Source of the DNA: Neoceratodus forsteri
Taxonomy: Eukaryota; Chordata; Ceratodontiformes; Ceratodontidae
DNA length: 64,000 nucleotides
Assembly: GCA_016271365.2 (NCBI GenBank)
Contig: CM057456.1
Coordinates: 613,495,501-613,559,500 of the forward strand
Reading direction: 5' to 3'
A program made the translations under genes and the position numbers. The notes below the pieces were generated by a model, which was given only the letters and a program-made list of their open reading frames with translations, was not told where the DNA came from and made no database searches. This document shows, piece by piece, positions 1-10,187 of this stretch. Within the stretch, counting starts at the first letter, position 1. Each line of letters starts with the position of its first letter.

Positions 1-4
1 AATC

Positions 5-190
5 CTGCCGGTGCCAAGGGCTAGTGGGGAACACAAAAGGAAGATTAGGGAGATAAACCAGTGGCTCAGGGAGTGGTGTGAGGCCAGAGGGTATGGGTTG
101 ATGGGGGATTGGGGGGAGACCTGGGAGGATAAGGAGCTGTATGCTAGAGATAGACTCCATCTCAATTTGGAGGAGGAATCCTTAAGTTGA
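5..190 (+). pseudogene. LINE ORF1 C-terminal end, SGNH-esterase-like remnant
   Basis: Frame 2 is open from the window edge to a TGA at 188-190. It contains a motif of the form LYARDRLHLN near its end. An Asp-x-x-His block in this setting is the C-terminal catalytic block of the SGNH/GDSL esterase domain found in ORF1 of CR1/L2 LINEs, and the preceding INQWLREWCEARG stretch fits the same domain. The endonuclease reading follows about 240 bases later, as expected for ORF2. Only the last 61 or so residues are visible, so whether the catalytic serine survives cannot be judged. Confidence 0.6.
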
Positions 191-428
191 AAATTGAGGG
201 GTTCATTGGTGAAAAGTGAGGTTTAAACTCGTGAAGGGGGTAGGGATGGGAGAAAAGGCTGTCAAGGGGGGTCCGATAAAGGAGGGACTCTATCTCCACC
301 CCCTTGAGGAGCTGGACGAATGCGGGAAAAGGCCGACTGGTAAAGTGTAGACCAGGGGAAAACAGAATCCCCATGGGAACACAAGCAGGGGAAATGGAAG
401 TATAGGGAAAGGGTGGAAGGTAGTCCTG

Positions 429-1119
429 CTAAATGCCAGGAGCTTGGGCAATAAAATGCCTGAGCTCCAGGCGATGCTAACTGAGGGAGCGGTGGATGTG
501 GCAGCAGTCACTGAGACCTGGGCCACCGTGAGGACGACTGGGACCTGAACCCAGAGGGTTACACTATGTTCAGGAAGGACAGTGGGAGGGGAAGGAGGAG
601 GGGTAGCAATAATAGTCAAAAACTGCATTGGCATAGGGGAGTAGAGAGGCGGAGGGAACCGTGGAGGCGATTTGGGTCACCTTGATAACAAGGGGGGGGC
701 AAGAGAGTAAAAATAGGAGTGGTGTATAAACCCCCTGCACTGGCGGAGGAGCTGGAGGAGAGTCTGGTGGCAGATGTTGGGAGACACTGCAGATAGGGCA
801 GGGGAAGGGTGGTGGTGTTGGGGGACTTAAACATGCCAGGAACAGACTGGGAGACTATGACATCCTCGGTGGCCAGGGAACAGAGGTTATGGATGTCTTT
901 CAAGACGCGTTCCTAACTCAGCAGGTGGGAGAACCAACCAGGGAGGCGTGGGTACTGGATGTGGTTCTGGCAGACAGTGATCAGATTGGGGGCCTGGAGG
1001 TAAGGGACCCGTTGGTGGGGAGTGACCATGCCAGGGTCTGGTTCTGCCTGGACCTAGGAGGGGTAGAAGGCTGCACAAAGACGGAGGTAACTGACTTCAG
1101 GGGGGCGGATTTTAAGTAA
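429..1119 (+). pseudogene. LINE ORF2 endonuclease domain, frameshifted
   Basis: Pieces in different frames give the apurinic/apyrimidinic-like endonuclease order. An N-terminal LLNARSLGNKM and VDVAAVTETW block lies at about 432-533. A GVAIIVKN block is near 600, GDLNMPGTDWE at about 822-854, and GSDHARVWF at about 1018-1044. The GDLN and SDH blocks are the metal and catalytic motifs of this family, which nicks target DNA to prime reverse transcription. The frame changes at least three times between blocks, so no product can be made. The domain leads directly into the linker before the RT. Confidence 0.8.
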
Positions 1120-1393
1120 ATGGGAAGAATCCTTAAGGAGCATTTGGTTGTGATTGGGTCAGACATGGACACTGACAGTAGGTGGGAAATCATCAGGAGA
1201 GGGGTGCAGGATGCTACCAGCACCTGTGCAAGAGTAAGACGAAAATGCAGTAGGGCCCCCGAAAACCCTGCTGGTGGACCAGTGAAGTCCAGAAGGTGGT
1301 GTGGGGAAAGAAGGCAGCCTATAGGCAATTCAAGTGCTCAAGGAGTGAAAGGGATTGAGGGAGTAGGGAGCTGATGGCTAGAAGGCCACCAGG

Positions 1394-3270
1394 GTGGTGA
1401 GAGCGGCTAAGGCAAGGAAGGAGCAGAACCTGGCCAGGGAAATTAGGAGAGGGAACAAGGGGTTCTTTAGATACATTGGGGAAAAACGAAGGGTGAAGGG
1501 GCAGATTAGCAGGATTAAAACAGGGGAGAGATGGGCACAAGACCCGGGGGAGCAGGCTGAGGTACTAAATGAGTACTTCACCTCAGTTTTCACCAAGGAA
1601 AATGGGGGTGCTGCATCATACATGGGAGGAGACAGTGATACTGAGGAGGGGGGGACCCTTACCGATCGGTGGGTCTGGGGAGAGGGGGAGGTATCACTGG
1701 CAGGAGGGGGGAAGGCTAAGCAGGAAGAAGAGGTAGTGGAGGTGGAAATCACAGCAGAGAGAATGAGGGAAGCCCTCAGGTCCCTTAAGACGGAGAAAGC
1801 ACCAGAGCCGGATAAATTACATCCCAGAGTGCTAAAGGAACTTGCGGATGTCCTGGCGAAACCCCTGGCGGAGCTTTTCACCATCTCTCTGCGGACAGGG
1901 TGGGTGCCCCAGGACTGGAAGGTGGTGCATATAGTGCCTATCCACAAGGGGGGATCAAGGGAGGTGGCAGGGAACTACAGGCCTGTCAGCCTGACATCGG
2001 TGGTGGGCAAGGTGATGGAGGGCATTGTCAAGGAGAGGCTAGGGGAGACCTGGAAAAGTCAGGGTGCCTGGACGATAGACAGCATGGATTTGTCCCAGGG
2101 AAATCGTGTCAGACAAACCTTGTGGAGTTCTATGACTGGGTGATGAGTGCCTTGGACCTGGGTAGACCAGTGGACGTTCTCTTTCTAGACTTCAGCAAGG
2201 CATTTGACTCTGTTCCTTATGAGGGCCTGTTGGATAAGCTGGGAGAAATGGGGATGGAGAACCAGATGATCAGATGGATAGGCAATTGGCTCCAGGACCA
2301 GACCCAGAGGGTCGTAGTTGGCGGGATAGTCTCATCCCCAAGGAGGGTCATTAGTAGGGTCCCACAGGGATCAGTCCTTGGGCCCCTCCTGTTCAACGCC
2401 TATGTCTCTGACATAAGGACAGGTATCAGGAGTGAGAAGAGTCTCTTTGCGGATGACTCAAAACTAGGGGCAATGGTGGATGGGGAGGAGTAGAGGGTGG
2501 CCCTACAGGGGAACCTGGAGGCTCTGGAAAGATGATCTAGAAAGTGGAAGCTGAGGTTCAATGCAGGGAAATGCAAGGTACTACACCTGGGGGCCAGAAA
2601 CCCAGGCCAAGTGTACACCCTGGGGGGGGGGATGCTACAAGTCTCGATGGCTGAGAGGGACCTGGGGGTGGTGGTGGATGTCAAGATGAACAACTCGGAG
2701 ACTTGTAGGAGGGCAGCAGCCAAGGCCAACAGGATGCTGGGATGCATCGCTAGGGGGATCACCTCCAGAACGTGGGAAGTGATACTTCCTCTGCATAACT
2801 GCTTGGTGAGGCCGCACCTCGAGTACTGCGTGCAGTTTTGGAGGCCACACTTAAAGAGGGACATTAAACTCCTGGAGAGGGTCCAGAGGAGGGCAAGCAA
2901 AGTGATTTGGGGCCTGGGAGACAGGACCTATAGGGAGAGGCTTGAAGAGCTAAATATGTACACATTGGAAGAGAGAAGGGACCGGGGGGACATGATAGAG
3001 GTCTTCAGGTACATGAAGGGGGTAAATAGGGGAGGAACAGTCAGGGTGCTTCAAGGAAGGAGGAGGGGGCAACTAGAGGGCATGGGTGGAAGCTGGAGGG
3101 GGAAGATTCAGGGAGAAAAGAGGAGGTGCTACTCACTGAGAGGGTGGTGGAGCCATGGAATGCACTACCCAGGGGCTGGTGGAGGCAGAGATGGTGGAGG
3201 GGTTCAAGAGGGGGGTGGGACAGGTACAGGGGAAGGGTTCTGGAAGCAAAATCCAATGCAGCGAGAATAT
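1394..3270 (+). pseudogene. LINE ORF2 reverse transcriptase and C-terminal region, frameshifted
   Basis: The frame open from 1394 carries the RT fingers, including GNYRPVSLTSVVGKVMEG near 1970-2024. A frameshift near 2060-2080 moves the reading to the 1900-2493 frame, which has the palm blocks LDFSKAFDSVP, VPQGSVLGPLLFN and FADDSK (FADD catalytic motif at about 2445). A stop at 2491-2493 precedes the C-terminal part at 2611-3130, with RPHLEYCVQFW and VQRRASKVIWGL. The last conserved block (TERVVEPWNALP) sits in yet another frame at about 3133. These blocks in this order are diagnostic for CR1/L2-group ORF2. The copy is inactive. Confidence 0.88.
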
Positions 3271-4659
3271 CCGGAACTGGGAAGGGAGAAGCCAGAGAAG
3301 GTGAGGGGGGGCAGCAAGGTCAGTTCCCAGGGTGGGGACTGACCAAACAAGCAGACACGAAAGACCGTTAGGCCTATTCTGCTGGCATTTTAGTATGTTA
3401 GTATGACCCACTTCACTCATCCCTGATTGCCATCACAAACATGGCTGCCACCTTTTTACCTACTAAAAACCTTCCAAAATGCATTTAGAATAAAATTCCC
3501 TTAAATTAACTAAATAAATAAACATTTTTTACTGTCATGGCCCCTTTTTGCACACACAAAATAAATAAAAATTAAGTACTACATACAGTTTCAACTCCTG
3601 GTGTTTCTTTGGTGACCATGAAAAATCTCCCTCCATCCTTACTAGATTGTCAAAGCAACCTCTTGCTTCTTTCCCTGCCACAGATAAAATTAAGACATTG
3701 GCTCCACATATGGCCTCCTGTTATGTGTAAGGGGGTGAAAATATTGCCAGAGAAATTCTGCATAAATCTGAATTCCTGCATTCCATCAAAAATAAACATT
3801 CCACCTACTGAAAGTGGAATGACAGGTGATTGGCAGGTGGAGAAGGACTACCTTTTACTGGTTACTTTTAATAAAAGTATCTTTTTTAAACAGTTGCCTA
3901 TTTTATAAACTATTTCTCAGTTTACCCATTCTATGAGAACAATAAGACACTCCAGGATGTGGGTTAGGCCTTACTACACGCACTTGGGTGGGCTGTTATT
4001 TTATGTTATTTTAGTCTGACCTCCACCTTATCATGTCTTATTGCTTGCTTAATTTCTTCTTTTCAGTGTTATCCAATCGTTTGATTCCATTTGCACTGCA
4101 TTGTTAAATGTTTGTTCCGATTGCATAAACCAGTAGTTGTGGCTCTGTGGAAAACCACACAAATGGGTGGCCGTAATATACCTAATTCATAGGCCTTTTG
4201 TTTATGATGGGTGAGCTGGTTTGGTAAAAAAATCAACCTTACTCCACTACCACCAGAAATGAGGTGGTTTGAAAAAGGAAAGCTACATAAGTAATAAGAC
4301 ATAATGGGGTGTGCATTGTGCTGACACAACACACTCCCAGGGGCATAGTGAGGCACAACACCGCAGGTGGAGTGCCTTCAGCCCTTGGAAGTGCAGTGTG
4401 CCAGCACAGCGCTCACCTTGAAGTTTCTTTCTTACTGCACTTGGGTAAACTGAGAATATTTAAAAGGCAACCCCCAAAAAGTAGACTTTTTTCCCATTAA
4501 AAATGGTAACTGATTGGAAGAGTGAATCAAGAATAGTGCTGTCAAAACAGAACTTCTAATACTGTGTCTGCCTTGACAGCGACTGGGATAATATAGCGAA
4601 AGTCAACTACCACTACTCCTAGACAGAGTCAAGTAGATGGAAGCGAGTTGCCTATTCAG

Positions 4660-4745
4660 GCTGCTCCCGTCATGGAGAGGCTAAGGCACTTGCATCCAGC
4701 ACAGAGGGGACCCGGAGACTTGGGTTCAGTTCCTGGTCTCCTGAG
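4660..4745 (+). repeat. tRNA-like segment, possible SINE head
   Basis: A sequence resembling a pol III internal promoter is present. An A-box-like stretch lies at about 4672-4690 (TGGAGAGGCTAAGGC). About 40 bases later a B-box-like GGTTCAGTTCC lies at about 4724-4734. This spacing is that of a tRNA or tRNA-derived SINE. I cannot fold a convincing cloverleaf, so an active tRNA gene is unlikely; a decayed SINE head is the better reading. No second copy is evident in the window. Confidence 0.3.
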
Positions 4746-5039
4746 TAGTGCACTTTTAATATTATTATAATTTTTAACGTCTTAATTTTTATCTTCCCCA
4801 CCTGAGTTTTATTTTATATTACCCGACTGTTGTTTGAGCTGGATTCCTTCCCTCCCCATTGCTCTCCCCATCCCTGAGTTCCAGCCCCGGAGTTGATTAT
4901 ATAAAAATTAGGAGGGTTGGGGGCAAAGTCCCAAGACTGAAATTTTGTGTTTTTTACTTTGTCGTGGTAGCAGTCCTCCATGTGTTTTTTTTTTTTTTTT
5001 ACTTTCTCTTTATGCCCCCTTCCTCGCTGCGCTGAGTTC

Positions 5040-5640
5040 CTTTCTTCAGGGTACTCCTAGGCTGTAGTTCCCGTAGTCCCGCCCCAGGTACCTCCCTCCG
5101 GGTGCTTGGCTAGCCTTCCCCATCATGCCGCGGTTTGCCCCCCGGGCCGGAAGGAGGGGACCCCCAGATAGTCCCCCTCTCACACCTAGAGACTATGTCG
5201 GAAGGCCTCATGAGCCCCGGCTGTGGAGCCTGGTTATGGGTTTTCTCGGGACAGCCGGGTCCCGTCTACAGGACCCCAGCGCAGGGCTTTTTCCTGTTTT
5301 TCTTCCCGACCCGCAGGACATCCGCACACTAGGGAAGCCAAGGGGCGGAGCACGTCACGACGTGCTTGACGCTCCAGCTTCCGGCAGGCGTCCTTCCCAC
5401 CCTTCTGTGTGCAGTCTTGCTGCACCTCCACCTGTGGTCACCCAGGTGGCGGTATTGAAGCGGGACTTGCACCCCACCCCACCCGGAGGAGGAGAGCAGC
5501 CATTGGGCGCTCAATCCTCCTCCCCCCAGCCAGCCCTCCAGCTACCAGAGTCCGTTCATTCGGGTACGCTGGCAGCATCGGTAGCCCTACCGCTGCGCCA
5601 GCGGGCCGGCCCCTCCATGTGTTTTTTGACTGCTAACACA
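5040..5640. other. CpG-rich block
   Basis: About 600 bases are much richer in G+C and in CpG dinucleotides than both flanks (for example around 5128-5150 and 5590-5610). It supports long open frames on both strands, the longest 205 codons at 5125-5742, but these show no recognisable domain and G+C-rich DNA gives such frames by chance. It could be a CpG-island promoter remnant or part of an unidentified transposon. Confidence 0.35.
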
Positions 5641-6300
5641 GGCGCTATGTTTTCCTACGGCATTTATCCTGGGTGCTGTTCTTGTTGGTGCTGTTTTCCT
5701 GTGCGGTTCTTGACTGCACTGTTATTGAATGTGGCATTGTGACCTGTGCCATTAAAAATAGGTTATTTGTTTGTTTATCTTGGAGTGCAGGAATTCAGAC
5801 ATCTGCAGAATTCTACTGGCTGAATGTTCACTTCTACCCACCCAAACACACACAACAGAAGGCCTCAATAAAGCCAGGGATTCAACTGTATCTGGGGCAG
5901 AGCAAGCAGCAAAAATTTTCTAGTAGGAAGGTAAAGATGGGGGGGGGGGCATGGTCAGAAAAAAGCTCCCCCCCCAAAAAAAATAAACTGTGAGTCGTAC
6001 TTTATTTTAATTTATGTATGTGTGTAAGGAGGGGAAAATAAAGAAAAAGAGCATTTAATCAGTTTGATTGTTCTTTTTATTATGAGGGAGCTTAATTTTT
6101 AAGGCCCAGGTGAAAAGGTGGCAGCCAGGTTTGTAATGAAAATCAGGAATTAAAGGCACTGATGTGATGTGTCTTGATTGCCGGCACTTTATTTACCCGT
6201 TCATTGTGCTCTCTCAGCACACAAGTCCTATCCAATCAGGATGCAATATTTTTCTTACCCATCTGATAATTAAGCAATGAGCCGACGGTGCTGCTGAGGC

Positions 6301-6370
6301 CTATGCACTGCGTGGTGCATGCGGGTTGGCCATTAGTTGCTGCAGGCTCCTCCTCCACCCCAGTTCTGTT
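6301..6370 (-). repeat. DIRS-A left inverted terminal repeat, inner part
   Basis: This segment, with GTGCATGCGGGTTGG and GCAGGCTCCTCCTCCACC, is close to the reverse complement of 9999-10075. It marks the 3' (left) terminal repeat of the minus-strand element. The outermost bases, expected to resemble the ICR arm, are not found to its left. Confidence 0.65.
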
Positions 6371-7276
6371 CTGCCGGAGGGGAAAGATAAAAGAGGGATA
6401 GAGAAAACCAAAGATGAGGCAAGAGAGCCAAAGGACAGGAAAAGGAAAGGATATAAACTGAAAAAGGAATAAGCCACCCAGAGGACAGAGGGTAGAGAGC
6501 TTTTTCCTAACTGGCCTTAAGGCCCCAGCCCCTGGGCAGCAGCACAGGAAAGAGAGCGTGTGAAGAAAGAGAATGAAAGAGAGGAGAAGACTAAATAGGG
6601 GAGGGAGGGGAAACCTCTGCTGTGCTCAGCTGGAAGACCATTGGCTCATTTAAGCCTCAAAACCCTGAGGGGAGAAGACATAGTAGTAAGGATCCTGTCA
6701 ACTTTAGGGGACCACTGGACACAGACCTAGACAGATAACTGTTTGATGGTCCTGGAAATTATAAAGTACGGTGAAGAGGTGATCCCCCCCCCACTCCTAG
6801 ACCCACATAAGGGATGAAAAGTCCTGGGGCATGACCCTCTAGCTCAATATCTGAGGGTTAGTTTAAGGGGGAAACACCTCTTAACAGGAGAGGACTCTGT
6901 CCATAAATTACCCCAATAAGAAAAGGGGGACAGTGTGAAGGGAAAAATGGAGGGAAGTGCTCACAGGTCCTCCCACGGAATGTGCTGAGAAAAGGCCCCA
7001 CCTCTATAAAAGCCCATAATGGGGATCCATGCCATGACATGTGAGGACCCCAAGTATACCCCACTGAGAACCCTGGAGAGTTCCCTCCAAGTTCAGGGCG
7101 AGGATCCTACTCGCCACACTCTGAGGTTGGGCACTCTATGACTTTTCAGAGAAGGAGACAGAGGGCCCCGAGTTACCAGGGGAACTTCGCCCCCAAATGG
7201 CCTCAAAGAGGTAGGAGGGCAAGCAGGGTGGCGGTACCCAGGAGCTGAGGCCCAAGAGGGGAAAGTGGGCAGGAAT

Positions 7277-7375
7277 CAGTAATGAATGGCGAAGATACAA
7301 GAGAAGATCAAAAATTATGGTAGATACGTAATTTTCATATCTTCTCTTGTCAATCTTCACCATTCATTACTGCTG
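7277..7375. repeat. DIRS-A internal complementary region
   Basis: A near-perfect inverted repeat of about 34 bp arms (CAGTAATGAATGGNGAAGAT on the left, its complement on the right) surrounds a centre reading ATTATGGTAGATACGTAA. In DIRS elements such a region joins copies of the two element ends and templates end completion through a circular intermediate. The arm recurs at the right end near 10153-10175, which confirms the relation. Confidence 0.8.
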
Positions 7376-7639
7376 GGTGAGTATCAAGCCCCCCAGAGGG
7401 AACCAGGCACTGCCCTGAGGGAACAGATTCCCTCAGCCTCCTGCGGGACAGGTGCAGGAGAGGGAGACCCCATAGCCCTACTAGTCCGTACATGGCGTAA
7501 GGCTGGGCAGGCTGAGGAGGTGTCCCCCTGGCCAAGGGGACAGAACACGGGCCTGCAAGTTCCTCCTCGCCTTGTGGGAGAAAAGACTGGTCCCCCGGAA
7601 AGCAGAGGAAATCAGCCTGTGCTGGGCAACAGGTGACTA

Positions 7640-9798
7640 CCTGGCCAGACGAAGCCATGCCATCCACCTGATGCAGATTGCAGTCCCTGCCAGTCTGGAG
7701 GCCACCTCACTGGCATCATAAGATGCCCTTGCTTGGTGCCTTGCAAGCTCCAGACCCTGTGCAGAGAGGGCAATGGCTTGCCTAGATTCCCCTGAATCAG
7801 GCAAAGATGCTAACACCTGCGCTAACATCGACCACAGGTGCCTGTTGTAGGCAGTGTGGTGAGCCTGATGTGAACTGATACAAAGCAGCACATGAGCCAA
7901 AGAGAAAATTCTTCTTCCCCACCAGTTGAACTCAGTGGACTCCGGATCCAGTGGTTGGTCGTGCGCAGGTTCCTGAAGTCTGGAAGGAGTATCTAAGGCC
8001 ATCAGCCCCGAAGGCAGGTCAGGCAGAGAACCAAGAGACTCCTGGGGAGCGCAGTACCTCCTCCTACAGTCCACTGGGGCTGGGGATGAGGTCACAGGTG
8101 ACTGCCAGGTGTGGACTGATGCTTCCTGGAAGGGAACAGGCCAGGAAGATACCACTAGGTGGTGCGCACTAAACTAGCTAAGGAAGGCACACATCTCCTG
8201 CTTGGTATTGCATCTTAAAACATGGGATATATGGAATTCCAGTACCAACCGCAAGAGGAACCGCTGATATTTGGTGAAATCAACATCGGGGGAAAGGTGG
8301 ACTGAATGGTCCTCTTCCTCAGAAAAGGAAGCCGAGGACGTCGAGGAATTCGAGTGCTCAGAGTCCTCCTGTGGCGGTGCAGACAGGAGGAAGACCTGCT
8401 CGTCCATGGCTCTAACATACCTAGGGAAGACTGCCGCATTGGCCCTGAATGTCTCCCAGGTTAAGGGCCCCATAGGGCCCACATGGCCAGGGAGCGGTGG
8501 AGGTGACTGAAGAGGAATTGGGGGAGAGCACCTAACTGAAAGTGCCTGGCCGCTGCCAGGAGTCTGAGCCCTCGCTGAAGATCCACTAGCTCGAGGGGAT
8601 CTGGAGGTCGACCCAGTCAGCATATGCTGTAGATGTGAAAACACATCCTGGCTGGGCCCTGAGAGGGAATCTCCCCTGTGGAGCAACCGGGGTTGCATGG
8701 ATCCAGAAGGCAACCCCCAGCGCTGCCCACCAAGGGCACCTCTGAGGACTCCCGAAGAGGAAAAGAGGGGCTCTGCACTGTGACTCCTCCCCACCCCCCC
8801 TGCAGGGAAGTGGAAGAGGGCCCCTTGCTTGACCCCAGTAGCTCAACACCCTCTTTCTCGACCTCAGTGCTAAAGGGTCGCCTGCTCTCGCAGCCCCCCC
8901 CCCCGAGGGAGGCTGCAGAAGCAGAAGTCCCCATCCCAAATGTAGAAGCCAAAGCAGCACCAGACAAGGCAGCTGCTCTGACTCCCGAGGTTGAGACAGC
9001 TACACCATGTCCTCCGGGACTGCTATCCACCAGGGGGCACCCATCACCAGAGTCAGCAAGGAGGCCCACAGACTCTGGGGAGCCCGGGAGGTGAACACTG
9101 GGCCAGCTGGTGCCAAGTCCAGGGGGGCTCCCCGACCCCAGGGAGTCGGGATGCCAGTACAGATTGGCCAGTGAGTCATCCTCCTCCAAAGAAGAGGAGA
9201 CCATGCATACCACCCGCTCACCGCAGGACACGACGCCATCTACAGTGCTGCCCCGATCCCTGGCACCGCAAACGGCGCTGGGATCTAAAGCAATACCAGC
9301 AGTCGGCACAGAGGGTCCACTGGTGCTAGGCCCAGCAGCAGTGGGCCACATAACCAGGGAAATCTGCACCTCCGAGGAGGTGACTGCCGTTGAGGTGCTC
9401 CCGACCCGGCTCCACAGGGAACCGAGGCGTTCCTCCGGCACCATGGAAGAAACCTCCTCAATGGCAACACTGGAATCTGAACAGGTTTCCTCCTCACCGA
9501 GCCACAGAAACCTGGGAAGGACCCAGAGGCAGGGTCAAGAGATCTTGCCATGACATCCCTAGAACGACGGTGGCCTCCAAAAGTTGGCAGGGGCTCTGCC
9601 AACTTTAAACATGCAGATTTCCAGAATGCGGTGGTCCAAGGAGAAACAGGTGCCGCAGTTGTCCATATCGTGGTTAAGACCCAGGCATCGCAGACAAACG
9701 ACATGTCGGTCTGTCATGGAAAAATGCCGGCCACAGGGGCACTGACACATGGGGGCACAGCCCACTTTGAAGTTTCTCTTAGCCCCCGAACCAGACAT
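7640..9798 (-). pseudogene. DIRS-A Gag (ORF1), broken
   Basis: The N-terminus is the ATG at 9798 (MSGSGAKRNFKVG). It leads to a Cys/His cluster of the form CPCG, then RHVVCLRCLG, NHD and CGTC, matching the N-terminal module of the Gag of DIRS-C, -B and -D. Further on, in shifted frames, come a block with AMDEQVF (frame at 8174-8794) and a C-terminal block with RHQARASYDASEVASRLAGT and MAWLR (7637-8155). The latter resembles the SRVMATS and FAWLR region of the other DIRS Gags. At least two frameshifts break it. DIRS Gag is the structural RNA-packaging protein. Confidence 0.65.
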
Positions 9799-9998
9799 GA
9801 TGCGAAAAGAATCCAACAAATTCACAGGAAAAAGACCATGCGCCGTTCGCAATAATAATAAAAGGAAAGGTCTTACGGCATCAGGTGAAATCAGAACCGG
9901 GGACGGAGAAGCAGCAAAACGACATTGAAATACAGAACAGGCCCGATGACGCAGTAAGTACTGAAACACATGCAGCAGGTGCAACCTCGATGGTGGGA

Positions 9999-10187
9999 GA
10001 AACAGAACTGGGGTGGAGGAGGAGCCTGCAGCACATAATAATCAACCCGCATACACCACGCAGTACATGGGCAGCTCTGCCAGTGCTGGCTCCTCTCCCC
10101 CACCCCCACAGAAAAAAACACTCCAGTGCAGGTGCGCACCTACGGCTTACACCCAGCAGTAATGAATGGTGAAGACTGACAAGGGAA
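9999..10187 (-). repeat. DIRS-A right terminal repeat
   Basis: The inner part (9999-10075) is inverted relative to 6301-6370. The outer part (about 10153-10187) repeats the ICR arm, with CAGTAATGAATGGTGAAGA. It forms the 5' end of this minus-strand element. Confidence 0.65.

Larger units (their letters stand above)
1..3405 (+). mobile_element. CR1/L2-type LINE, decayed, cut by the window start
   Basis: A non-LTR retrotransposon runs in the order ORF1 tail, apurinic-type endonuclease, reverse transcriptase, C-terminal domain and a short 3' tail. The tail at about 3388-3405 is built on repeated TTAGTATG-like units, and such short-unit tails fit the CR1/L2 group of the Jockey superfamily. Coding sequence is broken by several frameshifts and stops, so this copy is dead. 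The first bases already lie inside ORF1, so the true 5' end is outside the window. The two other CR1/L2 copies, at 32345 and 47901, share its RT and C-terminal protein motifs and its orientation. Class is sure; the choice between CR1 and L2 is not. Confidence 0.88.
3406..6295. other. Stretch without a recognisable gene
   Basis: The first 1.6 kb is AT-rich, with short frames that have no recognisable motif. A T-run lies at about 4987-5004 and a G-run at about 5940-5950. Two features inside are listed separately: a tRNA-like segment and a CpG-rich block. The remainder looks like old, unclassified intergenic sequence. I see no splice-bounded exon that I could defend. Confidence 0.6.
6296..10187 (-). 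mobile_element. DIRS-A, gag-only DIRS retrotransposon
   Basis: Inverted terminal sequences match each other: 6301-6370 is the approximate reverse complement of 9999-10075. A strong internal palindrome at 7277-7375 is the internal complementary region (ICR) typical of DIRS elements. The only recognisable gene between ICR and right end is a decayed gag on the minus strand. RT, RNase H and tyrosine recombinase are absent. The outer right end at about 10153-10187 repeats the ICR arm, but the matching outer left end is not visible, so the left boundary is uncertain and may be truncated. DIRS-A2 has the same plan. Confidence 0.72.

Noticed and set aside
1378..1947. 189-codon minus-strand frame
   Set aside because: Antisense shadow of the LINE RT.
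4660..4745. Functional tRNA gene
   Set aside because: A- and B-box-like sequence is present, but no convincing cloverleaf can be drawn; kept only as a SINE candidate.
5125..5742. 205-codon plus-strand frame in the CpG-rich block
   Set aside because: No recognisable domain, overlapping frames on both strands, and composition that favours long open frames by chance.
8617..9444. 275-codon minus-strand frame in DIRS-A
   Set aside because: It overlaps the Gag region in a different phase from the conserved blocks and shows no Gag motif of its own. It may contain a shifted part of Gag, which is already covered by the Gag entry.
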